Shown here one piece after another: positions 8,696 to 14,358 of a stretch of DNA of 15,523 bases; position 1 is the first letter of the stretch, and every line of letters starts with the position of its first letter. The DNA lies in assembly GCA_002336105.1 (NCBI GenBank), contig DDEQ01000005.1, positions 1-15,523 of the forward strand, written 5' to 3'. The DNA comes from Chthonomonas sp. UBA1950. Lineage in GTDB: Bacteria > Armatimonadota > Fimbriimonadia > Fimbriimonadales > Fimbriimonadaceae. The position numbers were made by a program, and so were the translations under genes. The notes below the pieces were generated by a model. The model saw only the letters and a program-made list of their open reading frames with translations, did not search any database and was not told the origin of the DNA.

Positions 8696-9151
8696 TTAAC
8701 GGTACGGTGGCAAAACGATTGAATCGCGATCGAGCCTTTCCGACACGATCACTTCGGTTCCGACAACCTTCCAGTTTCCGTCGACACGTTCAAGCTTGAG
8801 TCTCAGCACCGGACGATCGGTTCCGCCCCATTTAGTTCGTTCTTGCCCGACGGCAATTGCACTGGCGTGATCGCCTAATCGCCAGATGACTTTGTAATAG
8901 AGCATCGGACCGTCAATGTCGCTATCCGCGAATGCTTTGCTGATCTGCGTCGGAAGTTCAGACGGCATTGACTTTGTGACGGTTTCGACATAAATAAACG
9001 GACCCGCTATTGCGATGAAGAAGCACACCAGAACCGACTTGACTGGACTCGTATCAAGCTTAGACGGCAAGGGGCGAAATAGTGCAGTCACAAACGAGAG
9101 TGCCACACCAATGATGAAAGTGCAGACTAGGTAGATAATCCAGCCGATCAT
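8696..9151 (-). CDS. Uncharacterised protein with two N-terminal membrane segments
   Basis: A 151-aa protein I do not recognise. Residues 2-24 and about 38-58 are hydrophobic and long enough to be transmembrane helices, with a short charged-poor link (RPLPSKLDTSPVK) between them. The remaining 90 residues form a soluble domain with alternating hydrophobic pattern, ending in beta-strand-like segments (PVLRLKLERVDGNWKVVGTEVIV); 'VDGNWKVVG' resembles the strands of small cystatin/NTF2-like DUFs, which is only an impression. The start is well supported: ATG 9151 is preceded by AAGAGGG five bases upstream. It is the last gene in the mntH-CDF direction, 84 bases after the CDF stop, and could be cotranscribed. 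It converges with the TPR gene with no visible terminator between them. Confidence 0.8.
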   Translation of the reverse strand: MIGWIIYLVCTFIIGVALSFVTALFRPLPSKLDTSPVKSVLVCFFIAIAGPFIYVETVTKSMPSELPTQISKAFADSDIDGPMLYYKVIWRLGDHASAIAVGQERTKWGGTDRPVLRLKLERVDGNWKVVGTEVIVSERLDRDSIVLPPYR

Positions 9152-9196
9152 GTCGTCCCTCTTGGCGCAGAGCCACGGGCGAACATTCCCACGTCA

Positions 9197-9222
9197 CTCG
9201 GGATTTCTCCCGATCACCCGAG
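9197..9222 (-). promoter_or_regulatory. Competing hairpins between the CDF gene and the two-TM gene
   Basis: On the minus strand TCGGGA-GAAA-TCCCGA (9213-9198) forms a perfect 6-bp stem capped by a GNRA-type GAAA loop. The upstream CTCGGG (9222-9217) can instead pair with the same CCCGAG (9202-9197), so two mutually exclusive folds exist. The next bases are TGACGTGGG, with no U-tract, so this is not a standard intrinsic terminator. It lies 14 bases past the CDF stop and 46 before the next ATG. Confidence 0.4.
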
Positions 9223-9235
9223 CCCTGCAATAGGC

Positions 9236-10114
9236 TTATTCCACAGGATCCACGTGAATTGTGGCTATTGCAGGAGCGAGAGTATTCTGGATCTCCTTTT
9301 CTATAAGGTCGGCGAGTTCGTGGGCTTGCACAAGTGACCAGGTTAGTGGGACTTCTAGGTGTACATCAACGTATGCAACGTTGCCACTTCTGCGTGTTCG
9401 AAGTTTGTGAAATCCTTTTAAGCTTGAATGTTTGTGTAGGATCTCGTTAATCGTCTCCAACTCCTCGTCGCCGAGTCGGTGATCGACAAGCTGATTGAAA
9501 GCCGTACAACACATCTTCCAAGCGCCATGAATGATCCACAAACTAAGGAGAATGGCGAATACAGGGTCGGCCCGATGCCAGCCAGTAGTTGCCCCGACGC
9601 CAAGAGCAGCTAGTACTCCAAGATTGGTCCAGAAATCTACCATGAGGTGCTGACTGTTCGAAGTTAGAGCGATTGACCCCGTTTGCTTTGCGGTCTTTGA
9701 GACATACGCTGCAACAATCAGATTTGCCAACGAACAGATAACCATCACGACGATGCCGAGCCCGAGATTGGACGCTGGTTGAGGGTTGATGAGCCGCATG
9801 ATAGCTTCGAAAACCGCATAGGCTACGACAAGTAGGAGCATGATCGCTTCGCCAAAACCAGCCAAGGTTTCTATCTTCCCATGACCGTAATTGTGGTCCT
9901 CATCGGGTGGTTGAGCGGCATATCGAACCGCGATGAGAGCGAAGCCAGAGGCAATAACGTCGGCTCCTGAGTGAGCTGCTTCGGTAAACATACTCACTGA
10001 TCCAGTGAGCGCGGCGACGATTAGCTTGATGAGGGTTAGCGAGCCGTTATAAGCAACTGAAAGGGAAGCCGCCCTCCGCTTCTTGACGGCGATTGCTGGA
10101 TCGGTCTCGTTCAT
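9236..10114 (-). CDS. Cation diffusion facilitator (CDF) family metal exporter
   Basis: Inner-membrane antiporter that exports divalent metal ions (Zn2+, Mn2+, Fe2+, Cd2+ or Co2+) in exchange for protons, usually as a homodimer. Residues about 20-200 carry the six membrane helices and the last 85 the cytoplasmic ferredoxin-like domain. The transport site pairs are visible: HSGAD in TM2 (His48, Asp52) and HLMVD in TM5 (His156, Asp160). The H-x3-D pattern in both helices is typical of zinc-type CDFs, so zinc is the best guess; manganese CDFs usually have Asp-rich sites. The conserved loop after TM2 (YGHGKIETLAGF) is present. The frame is open to a GTG at 10144, but ATG 10114 has AAGAGG six bases upstream and is preferred (292 aa). 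It lies 62 bases downstream of mntH on the same strand. Confidence 0.93.
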   Translation of the reverse strand: MNETDPAIAVKKRRAASLSVAYNGSLTLIKLIVAALTGSVSMFTEAAHSGADVIASGFALIAVRYAAQPPDEDHNYGHGKIETLAGFGEAIMLLLVVAYAVFEAIMRLINPQPASNLGLGIVVMVICSLANLIVAAYVSKTAKQTGSIALTSNSQHLMVDFWTNLGVLAALGVGATTGWHRADPVFAILLSLWIIHGAWKMCCTAFNQLVDHRLGDEELETINEILHKHSSLKGFHKLRTRRSGNVAYVDVHLEVPLTWSLVQAHELADLIEKEIQNTLAPAIATIHVDPVE

Positions 10115-10120
10115 GGGAAA

Positions 10121-10126
10121 CCTCTT
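10121..10126 (-). promoter_or_regulatory. Shine-Dalgarno AAGAGG deciding the CDF start
   Basis: AAGAGG on the minus strand ends six bases before the ATG at 10114. It supports this ATG over the upstream in-frame GTG at 10144, which would add ten residues. Confidence 0.7.
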
Positions 10127-10169
10127 ATTAAGGCACGGTTTCACACCGATTTCGACAATTTTCAGCCCT

Positions 10170-10186
10170 GGCTAAGTTAGTTAGCC
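10170..10186 (-). promoter_or_regulatory. Hairpin spanning the mntH stop codon
   Basis: GGCTAA (10186-10181) pairs perfectly with TTAGCC (10175-10170) around a 5-base loop on the minus strand and includes the mntH stop codon. A second small stem AGCC/GGCT follows, with GAAAATTG and no real T-run. It may reduce readthrough into the CDF gene, but it is not a classical terminator. Confidence 0.3.
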
Positions 10187-11574
10187 GTGCCTTGATGCTT
10201 CTGTTTGTAGCCGAACTGAACCCACATGGCGAATCCGACCATCAATCCCAGTGCCATGAAAACAAATATGCCCCCTACAGTTGCGATAAGAAGCTGAATG
10301 TTCAGACCGATGATCACCAGACACGTCATCCACGCCGCAATGTGCATCCAGATCGGCGTAGAAAACTCTCCCATCCTCTTCTTGTTCCCCGTGATCATGA
10401 CGAGAGGCACGATAGCAAACGGAAGCTGCATCGAAAGAACAACTTGCGTCATGACGAGCAGTTGATTTGAGTGTTCGTGCCCAGCACCTGAGATGAGGAT
10501 CGCGGCCGGTATGATCGCCAATCCGCGTGTGATCAGCCGTCTGAGCCAAGGCTGAACTTTCAAATTCAGAAATCCTTCCATGACGATCTGCCCTGCCAAG
10601 GTTGCTGTTATCGTCGAAGATTGACCGGCGCACAATAGGGCAATCGCAAATAACATCGAAGCAGTTCCCCCCAGAATGGGAGTTAGCATTTGATGGGCCT
10701 GAGAGAAGTCTTCAACGACGTGGCCGTTTCGATGGAATACTGCCGCCGCCAGTGCCAAGATCGCGGCATTGACGAAGAATGCCGCTCCGAGCGACACGAT
10801 CGTATCCCAGGTCGCCATCTTGACCGCATGTTTGGTGTGTTCAACACCTGCTTCAACGTTTCTGGTCTGAACGATTCCGCTATGAAGATATAGGTTGTGC
10901 GGCATCACCGTTGCCCCCAAGATGCCAACGGCGATAAGCAGGGCTTCCGTATTTGGGAGTGTGGGTTTTACCAGACCGAGAGCTGCGGCACTCCAGTCAG
11001 GTTTGGCTAAGAGCAAATTGACAACGAACGAGATGAAGATGACCGAGACAAGCGTGAATACAATCGCCTCGATCTTCCGGAATCCGAATTTCATGAGACC
11101 CAAAAGGATCATTACGTCGAAGCCTGTTATCAAGACACCGATGACGAGGGGTAATCCAAAGAGCATGTTGAGGGCGACAGCAGAACCGATAACCTCAGCC
11201 ACGTCGCAGGCGATAATTGCGATTTCACAAAGAACCCAAAGCGCTATCGAGACGGGCTTGGCATAAAAGTCGCGACAACACTGAGCTAAGTCCTTCCCGA
11301 TGACCAGTCCCATTCTTGCGCATAGTGTTTGTAGCAGTATCGCCATGAGATTGGACAGCAGAATGACCCAAATGAGTTGGTATCCAAACTTGGATCCTCC
11401 GGCAAGGTCCGTTGCCCAATTTCCGGGGTCCATATAACCGACGGAAACAAGAAAACCCGGTCCAGCAAAAGCAAGGGCGCGGCGTAGCACAGAACTGTGA
11501 TCAACCTCCACTGAACGGTGCGCTCCAGGTAGAGAAACCGCTTCCTTATCCTTTTCCTTTGTCTGCCTAATCAT
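10177..11574 (-). CDS. mntH: Nramp family divalent metal importer (MntH-like)
   Basis: Proton-coupled importer of Mn2+ (and Fe2+) in the inner membrane. The 465 aa are hydrophobic with about eleven membrane helices. Nramp signatures are clear: DPGN in TM1 (residues 49-52) and MPHN in TM6 (224-227), which together build the metal site, with the methionine characteristic of transition-metal Nramps. The CEIAIIACDVAEVIGSA stretch (116-132) matches the conserved TM3 region. The N-terminal 28 residues are hydrophilic, as is usual. ATG 11574 has no Shine-Dalgarno; the presumed transcript start is only about 17-20 bases upstream. A 22-bp palindrome directly in front (11579-11600) is a likely operator. 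First gene of a possible three-gene unit with the CDF exporter and a two-TM protein. Symbol by family; specificity for Mn over Fe is inferred. Confidence 0.95.
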   Translation of the reverse strand: MIRQTKEKDKEAVSLPGAHRSVEVDHSSVLRRALAFAGPGFLVSVGYMDPGNWATDLAGGSKFGYQLIWVILLSNLMAILLQTLCARMGLVIGKDLAQCCRDFYAKPVSIALWVLCEIAIIACDVAEVIGSAVALNMLFGLPLVIGVLITGFDVMILLGLMKFGFRKIEAIVFTLVSVIFISFVVNLLLAKPDWSAAALGLVKPTLPNTEALLIAVGILGATVMPHNLYLHSGIVQTRNVEAGVEHTKHAVKMATWDTIVSLGAAFFVNAAILALAAAVFHRNGHVVEDFSQAHQMLTPILGGTASMLFAIALLCAGQSSTITATLAGQIVMEGFLNLKVQPWLRRLITRGLAIIPAAILISGAGHEHSNQLLVMTQVVLSMQLPFAIVPLVMITGNKKRMGEFSTPIWMHIAAWMTCLVIIGLNIQLLIATVGGIFVFMALGLMVGFAMWVQFGYKQKHQGTAN

Positions 11575-11578
11575 TCGG

Positions 11579-11600
11579 AATTGTATCCAAGGTTACAATT
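11579..11600. promoter_or_regulatory. Candidate metalloregulator operator in front of mntH
   Basis: A 22-bp palindrome with arms AATTGTA (11579-11585) and TACAATT (11594-11600); in all, nine of eleven position pairs are complementary, the two mismatches being at the fourth and first pairs from the centre. It starts four bases upstream of the mntH ATG and abuts the TATAAT box, so a bound dimer would block transcription start. Mn/Fe-responsive repressors of the DtxR/MntR and Fur families bind palindromes in this position at mntH genes; which family acts here cannot be told. Confidence 0.65.
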
Positions 11601-11623
11601 ATAAGCCAATACTACGAGGTCAA
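11598..11623 (-). promoter_or_regulatory. Candidate mntH promoter
   Basis: A perfect TATAAT (-10) lies at 11603-11598 on the minus strand and TTGACC (-35-like) at 11623-11618. The spacer is 14 bases, shorter than the ideal 17, so either the -35 is not used or the promoter is weak and may need an activator. The predicted start near 11591 falls inside the palindrome. Confidence 0.5.
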
Positions 11624-11683
11624 CAGGTTTTTAGTTCCGTGGATGCAGATTTAGGTTCGATCAACCGATGAAATAGATGTCAT

Positions 11684-11977
11684 ATGAGCCGCCCCCGCCA
11701 TCTTCGAGACGAGAGCCATCGCAAAATTGCCGCTGACCACCTTAAACGTTGCCCCTTGTGTGGCGCGGTTAACACGGAGGAGGCTCATGAGTGTTTTGTC
11801 TGCTGTTGGCACGGCGAGTTTGACCGTAATCCGGAATCGATCATCGAAGGACTTGATGACTTGGTAAACAGTTGCCCGATGTTGCAGGATATCGAACAGG
11901 TTGTGCCTACCATATGGGACCGATTCAACTATTGGTGGCACCGGCTAACTCGCAAGGGTTTTGATCTTCGCATTTAG
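11684..11977 (+). CDS. Small zinc-ribbon protein of unknown function
   Basis: A 97-aa protein with a likely treble-clef/zinc-ribbon: CPLCG (Cys23, Cys26) and CFVC (Cys37, Cys40) spaced ten residues apart, with a further Cys41. The N-terminus is basic (SRPRHLRDESHRK), possibly for nucleic-acid contact; the C-terminal half is acidic then aromatic (FNYWWHRL), perhaps amphipathic. No membrane segment. I do not recognise the family, and no enzymatic domain is present. The arrangement of cysteines makes this strand real rather than its antisense open frame. ATG 11684 has no Shine-Dalgarno. It is divergent from mntH, sharing a 109-base gap with the operator, and lies 70 bases before dnaB, so it might be cotranscribed with dnaB. 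Confidence 0.75.
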   Translation: MSRPRHLRDESHRKIAADHLKRCPLCGAVNTEEAHECFVCCWHGEFDRNPESIIEGLDDLVNSCPMLQDIEQVVPTIWDRFNYWWHRLTRKGFDLRI

Positions 11978-12027
11978 CTGATGTGTACAAAGTTGGGACA
12001 AATCGTGTTCTGAACGGGTGTCGCAAA

Positions 12028-12045
12028 GGGGATAATGTAATCCCC
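12028..12045 (+). promoter_or_regulatory. Hairpin and -10-like box directly before dnaB
   Basis: GGGGAT (12028-12033) and ATCCCC (12040-12045) form a perfect 6-bp inverted repeat with a 6-base loop, ending two bases before the dnaB ATG. The same stretch contains GATAAT (12031-12036), a plausible -10 with only a poor -35 (TTCTGA) 17 bases upstream, and an ATG immediately followed by TAA (12035-12040). If GATAAT is the promoter, the mRNA would be nearly leaderless; if transcription starts upstream, the only Shine-Dalgarno-like run (AAAGGGG) is locked in the stem. Confidence 0.5.
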
Positions 12046-12047
12046 CT

Positions 12048-13454
12048 ATGGCGCAAGGCCCCGAAGAACTTCTGCCTCTTTATAGCCTCGAAGCGGAGAT
12101 GAGCACGCTTGGAGCGATGCTTTTGTCTGACCGAGCGGCAGAAGAGATTGTTTCGATGTTGGATGAAGGCGATTTCTATCGTCCCGCTCACCGATTGATC
12201 TTCCGTTCGATGAAGCAATTGGTGCTGCGGCATAAGCAAATCGACATGATCACCTTGCCCGAAGAACTAAAAGCACGGGGTGACCTGGCCGATGCAGGCG
12301 GTGAAGACTATCTAATTCAGATTGCGACGTATGTTCCTAGTGCGGCGAACAGTGGTTTCTACGCTCAAATAGTTTTGGATAAATCGACCCTGAGGCGTCT
12401 TGAGCAAACGGGCCGAAAGATCATCGAAATCGTTCACGATCAAGAGGTTCCGATCGTCGATGATAAGCTTGATAGAGCCGAACAAGAAGTCTTTACGGTC
12501 GGAAGCAAGCAACTTGGAAAGTACTTCCAGCCCGTTCGACAGCTGGCAAAGGATTTCTTCGTCGACGTCGATAATATTGTCGAGTCTGGCATTCCGATGT
12601 CGGGGCAGAGGGTTGGCTTTACAGATTTGGATGCCATGACGACAGGTTTCTATCCCGGCGACTTCGTCATCATTGGTGCCCGTCCGGCGATGGGTAAGAC
12701 TTCGCTCGTCCTTGACTTCGCCATCAACGTCGCACAAAAACTTCAGCGGGAAGAGCAACCAGGTAGTGTGGCTGTGTTCTCGCTCGAAATGAGTGCCATC
12801 CAGCTCTGCCGACGTATGGTTAGCATGATCAGCGGAGTGTCGATGAGCGTTCTCAAGCGCGGCAACATTTCTCAAGACCAATATCGAAGGTTAGCTGATG
12901 CCTGCGATGACCTGTACAACATGCCTGTCTTTATCGACGATGGGTCAGACATTAGCCCTCTAGAGATGCGTGGCAAGTGTCGAAGGCTTAAAGCTGAACA
13001 TGGTTTGAACATGGTCGTGATTGACTACCTTCAGCTGATGAAGGGCGGTGGACGTCGAACCGAGAATCGAGTGCAGGAAATCTCCGAAATCGCTAGAGCC
13101 TGTAAGTCGATGGCAAAGGAGTTGGAAATTCCGGTAATTGCGCTCAGCCAGCTTAGCCGTGCGGTCGAAAGCCGAGACGACAAACGGCCGCAACTGTCAG
13201 ACATTCGTGAATCTGGCTCGATTGAAGCGGAAGCTGACCTCGTTATGCTTCTGTACCGTGACAGCTACTACAAGGCCAAGGAAGAACACCGACCTGAAGT
13301 TGTGAATCCAGACGAAGTTGAAGAAGCCGAGGTCATCATCGCCAAGCACCGAAACGGTCCTGTCGGAAAGGTCGTCCTTGGTTTTCAACCTGCCTATGCT
13401 CGATATCGAAACCTGGATCGAGGCAACTACAACTATGGCAGCGACGATGAGTAA
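12048..13454 (+). CDS. dnaB: Replicative DNA helicase DnaB
   Basis: Hexameric 5'-3' helicase that unwinds DNA at the replication fork and contacts primase and the clamp loader. The 468 aa match the family. An N-terminal helical collar domain (about 10-110) opens with LPLYSLEAEMSTLGAML; a linker follows, then the RecA-like ATPase. Motifs seen: Walker A ARPAMGKTS (211-219), catalytic Glu247 in FSLEMS, Walker B VVIDYLQLM (323-331), SQLSRAVESR (367-376), SDIRESGSIEAEAD (384-397) and the arginine-finger region KHRNGPVG (433-440). No intein interrupts these, though DnaB is a frequent intein host. The C-terminus (YNYGSDDE) is short and acidic. ATG 12048 has no Shine-Dalgarno and sits behind a hairpin. 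No intrinsic terminator follows directly. Confidence 0.97.
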   Translation: MAQGPEELLPLYSLEAEMSTLGAMLLSDRAAEEIVSMLDEGDFYRPAHRLIFRSMKQLVLRHKQIDMITLPEELKARGDLADAGGEDYLIQIATYVPSAANSGFYAQIVLDKSTLRRLEQTGRKIIEIVHDQEVPIVDDKLDRAEQEVFTVGSKQLGKYFQPVRQLAKDFFVDVDNIVESGIPMSGQRVGFTDLDAMTTGFYPGDFVIIGARPAMGKTSLVLDFAINVAQKLQREEQPGSVAVFSLEMSAIQLCRRMVSMISGVSMSVLKRGNISQDQYRRLADACDDLYNMPVFIDDGSDISPLEMRGKCRRLKAEHGLNMVVIDYLQLMKGGGRRTENRVQEISEIARACKSMAKELEIPVIALSQLSRAVESRDDKRPQLSDIRESGSIEAEADLVMLLYRDSYYKAKEEHRPEVVNPDEVEEAEVIIAKHRNGPVGKVVLGFQPAYARYRNLDRGNYNYGSDDE

Positions 13455-13506
13455 GACTGAGTCGATCCGTTTTTGCATCTAGCTTATTCCGGCACCTCTT
13501 CAAGCT

Positions 13507-13522
13507 TTCGATAAGTATCGAA
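13507..13522. repeat. 16-bp palindrome TTCGATA-AG-TATCGAA
   Basis: Seven-base arms flank a 2-base centre, a perfect inverted repeat too tight to be an RNA hairpin loop; it looks more like a protein-binding site. It lies 53 bases after dnaB. Chance occurrence in 600 bases is possible but not likely. Confidence 0.5.
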
Positions 13523-13641
13523 CTCTTTAGGCAATCAAGCAACCGCTGGTAGCGAATTGGATTGGTCGCTTTTTGCATCAGACGGGAATCTCGTAATGCT
13601 ATCCACCAAAAGGGCGAGCTAAAACGAAAAGTCCTCTTGCA

Positions 13642-13692
13642 GATCATTTTATCCCTGGAATGGTCCTTTTTAGGGCTGATGGGAAAATGATC
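13642..13692. repeat. Long imperfect inverted repeat after dnaB
   Basis: GATCATTTT (13642-13650) is complementary to AAAATGATC (13684-13692); inside it, CCC (13653-13655) pairs with GGG (13681-13683) after a 2-base bulge, leaving a 25-base loop. The result is a 12-bp stem on either strand. It may be the dnaB terminator in a lineage-specific form, part of a structured RNA, or the remnant of a mobile element end. Confidence 0.55.
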
Positions 13693-13721
13693 TATTGGGA
13701 ACCTATGATCATACTATGTTA

Positions 13722-13773
13722 TTTCGCGTGGGTTTCAATGTCAATTTAATTGTGTTAAGAGTATGACGCGAAA
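13722..13773. repeat. 8-bp inverted repeat around an inner palindrome
   Basis: TTTCGCGT (13722-13729) pairs with ACGCGAAA (13766-13773) across 36 bases. The loop holds the near-palindrome CAATTTAATTG (13742-13752). The stem is perfect; whether it is transcribed is unknown. Confidence 0.45.
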
Positions 13774-13815
13774 GTGAAATGTAGGAGTATTCCTTCTATT
13801 TGATCACCGTACTAG

Positions 13816-13824
13816 TGTTATAAT
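13816..13824 (+). promoter_or_regulatory. Candidate extended -10 promoter TGTTATAAT
   Basis: A perfect extended -10 (TG-n-TATAAT). TTGATC at 13800-13805 is a -35-like hexamer but only 13 bases away. Transcription from about 13831 would read the 25-codon ORF at 13875 and then the hydrolase gene at 14054 with a leader of about 220 bases. Confidence 0.5.
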
Positions 13825-13874
13825 TCAGTTGTAAACAAGTCCGCAATGAAATCGCATTCTATAAGAGTAAGTTC

Positions 13875-13952
13875 TTGAAAAGACTAACGACTACACACTG
13901 TGTTGTTGGGCTTATGCTAATGCATGTATACGCAAATTGTTTTTTAATCTGA
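13875..13952 (+). CDS. 25-codon signal-peptide-like ORF
   Basis: A TTG-started frame encodes 25 residues that look like an export signal: basic start MKRLTTTH, hydrophobic core VVGLMLM, then HVYANCFLI and a stop. A purine-rich AAGAGTAAG lies a few bases upstream. It sits 44 bases behind an extended -10 box. It could be a tiny secreted or membrane peptide, a leader peptide, or the surviving 5' end of a decayed gene whose frame breaks at the T6 run (13939-13945). It could also be chance; there is no homology I can name. Confidence 0.25.
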   Translation: MKRLTTTHCVVGLMLMHVYANCFLI

Positions 13953-14053
13953 ATATCTAAGGTTCGCAAGGTCGCGAATTTGGGCTTCCGTCCACATCAA
14001 TTCAAGTGACTTTTAGTAGTGTGACCTATGACGAAATGTGATTGTGCCTCATC
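13953..14053. other. Leader or spacer before the split hydrolase
   Basis: About 100 bases without an ORF. A small hairpin TTCGC/GCGAA (13963-13967 with 13974-13978) is the only structure seen. No Shine-Dalgarno precedes the ATG at 14054. Confidence 0.3.
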
Positions 14054-14320
14054 ATGAAACGCAGGGTTGTCAGTGGGACTCTGCTAGTAAGCTTTTCCTT
14101 CCTTCTCGCGTGGGCTGGGGTTGACTTTCTATTCAAGGCCTCGAGGTATTTTGAGAGAAAATCAGATCTCCGGAACGTTTCGACAGAAGAATACTTGTTG
14201 AAGGTAAGAGCTAAAGCGATCGATTGGCTTGAGAATCCAAGGCTCGACCACTGCAAAATACTCAGTTCTCAACCGGTGATCCTGTTATCAATCGCCTACT
14301 CTGGATATTACGCCCTGTAG
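14054..14320 (+). CDS. N-terminal fragment of a split secreted glycoside hydrolase
   Basis: An 88-aa frame that opens with a signal peptide or signal anchor: MKRR, then a hydrophobic stretch VSGTLLVSFSFLLAWAGVDFLF. It continues with a helical segment (STEEYLLKVRAKAIDWLENPRLD) and ends at TAG 14318-14320. The downstream 301-aa frame lacks an N-terminus and is open upstream back to 14233, so the two frames overlap by 86 bases. I infer one ancestral gene of about 400 codons broken by a one-base deletion (or two-base insertion) between 14233 and 14318. The frame is open to TTG 14042, but ATG 14054 starts the signal sequence. Without the downstream part this fragment would have no known function. 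A genuine short exported protein is the alternative. Confidence 0.55.
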   Translation: MKRRVVSGTLLVSFSFLLAWAGVDFLFKASRYFERKSDLRNVSTEEYLLKVRAKAIDWLENPRLDHCKILSSQPVILLSIAYSGYYAL

Positions 14321-14358
14321 ATGAAGGCGGCCACTCAGAAGGCTGTTTAGCGTATGGT

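Larger units (their letters stand above)
13455..13874. other. AT-rich intergenic stretch after dnaB without a convincing gene
   Basis: No supported coding region on either strand. The stretch holds a palindrome at 13507-13522, two copies of TTTTTGCATC exactly 100 bases apart (13470 and 13570), a long imperfect inverted repeat at 13642-13692, a TATGATCATA palindrome (13704-13713), another inverted repeat at 13722-13773 and an extended -10 box at 13816-13824. Base composition falls from the dnaB level to clearly AT-rich past about 13690. Confidence 0.6.

Noticed and set aside
11651..11941. 96-codon minus-strand frame opposite the zinc-ribbon gene
   Set aside because: The plus-strand frame has two CxxC pairs and natural composition; the minus-strand product has no domain and would overlap it fully.
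12312..12881. 189-codon minus-strand open frame inside dnaB
   Set aside because: It is fully antisense to well-conserved DnaB motifs, with no start signal and a low-information translation.
12048..13454. Intein within DnaB
   Set aside because: The protein is of normal length and all RecA-domain motifs are continuous at their usual spacing.
13336..13647. 103-codon minus-strand frame partly past dnaB, with a stretch (NPIRYQRLLDCLK) reminiscent of N-termini of HTH regulators
   Set aside because: A third or more is antisense to dnaB, no helix-turn-helix follows, and no Shine-Dalgarno is present. The resemblance is too short to support a gene or pseudogene call.
13455..14053. CRISPR array, tRNA or IS element in the long spacer
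   Set aside because: There are no regularly spaced direct repeats, no tRNA cloverleaf or T-arm consensus, and no transposase frame or flanking target duplication.
14233..14320. Programmed -1 ribosomal frameshift joining the two hydrolase frames
   Set aside because: No X-XXY-YYZ heptamer in the right phase and no clear downstream stimulatory hairpin within the overlap; C-AAA-ATA is too weak. Mutation or sequence error is simpler.
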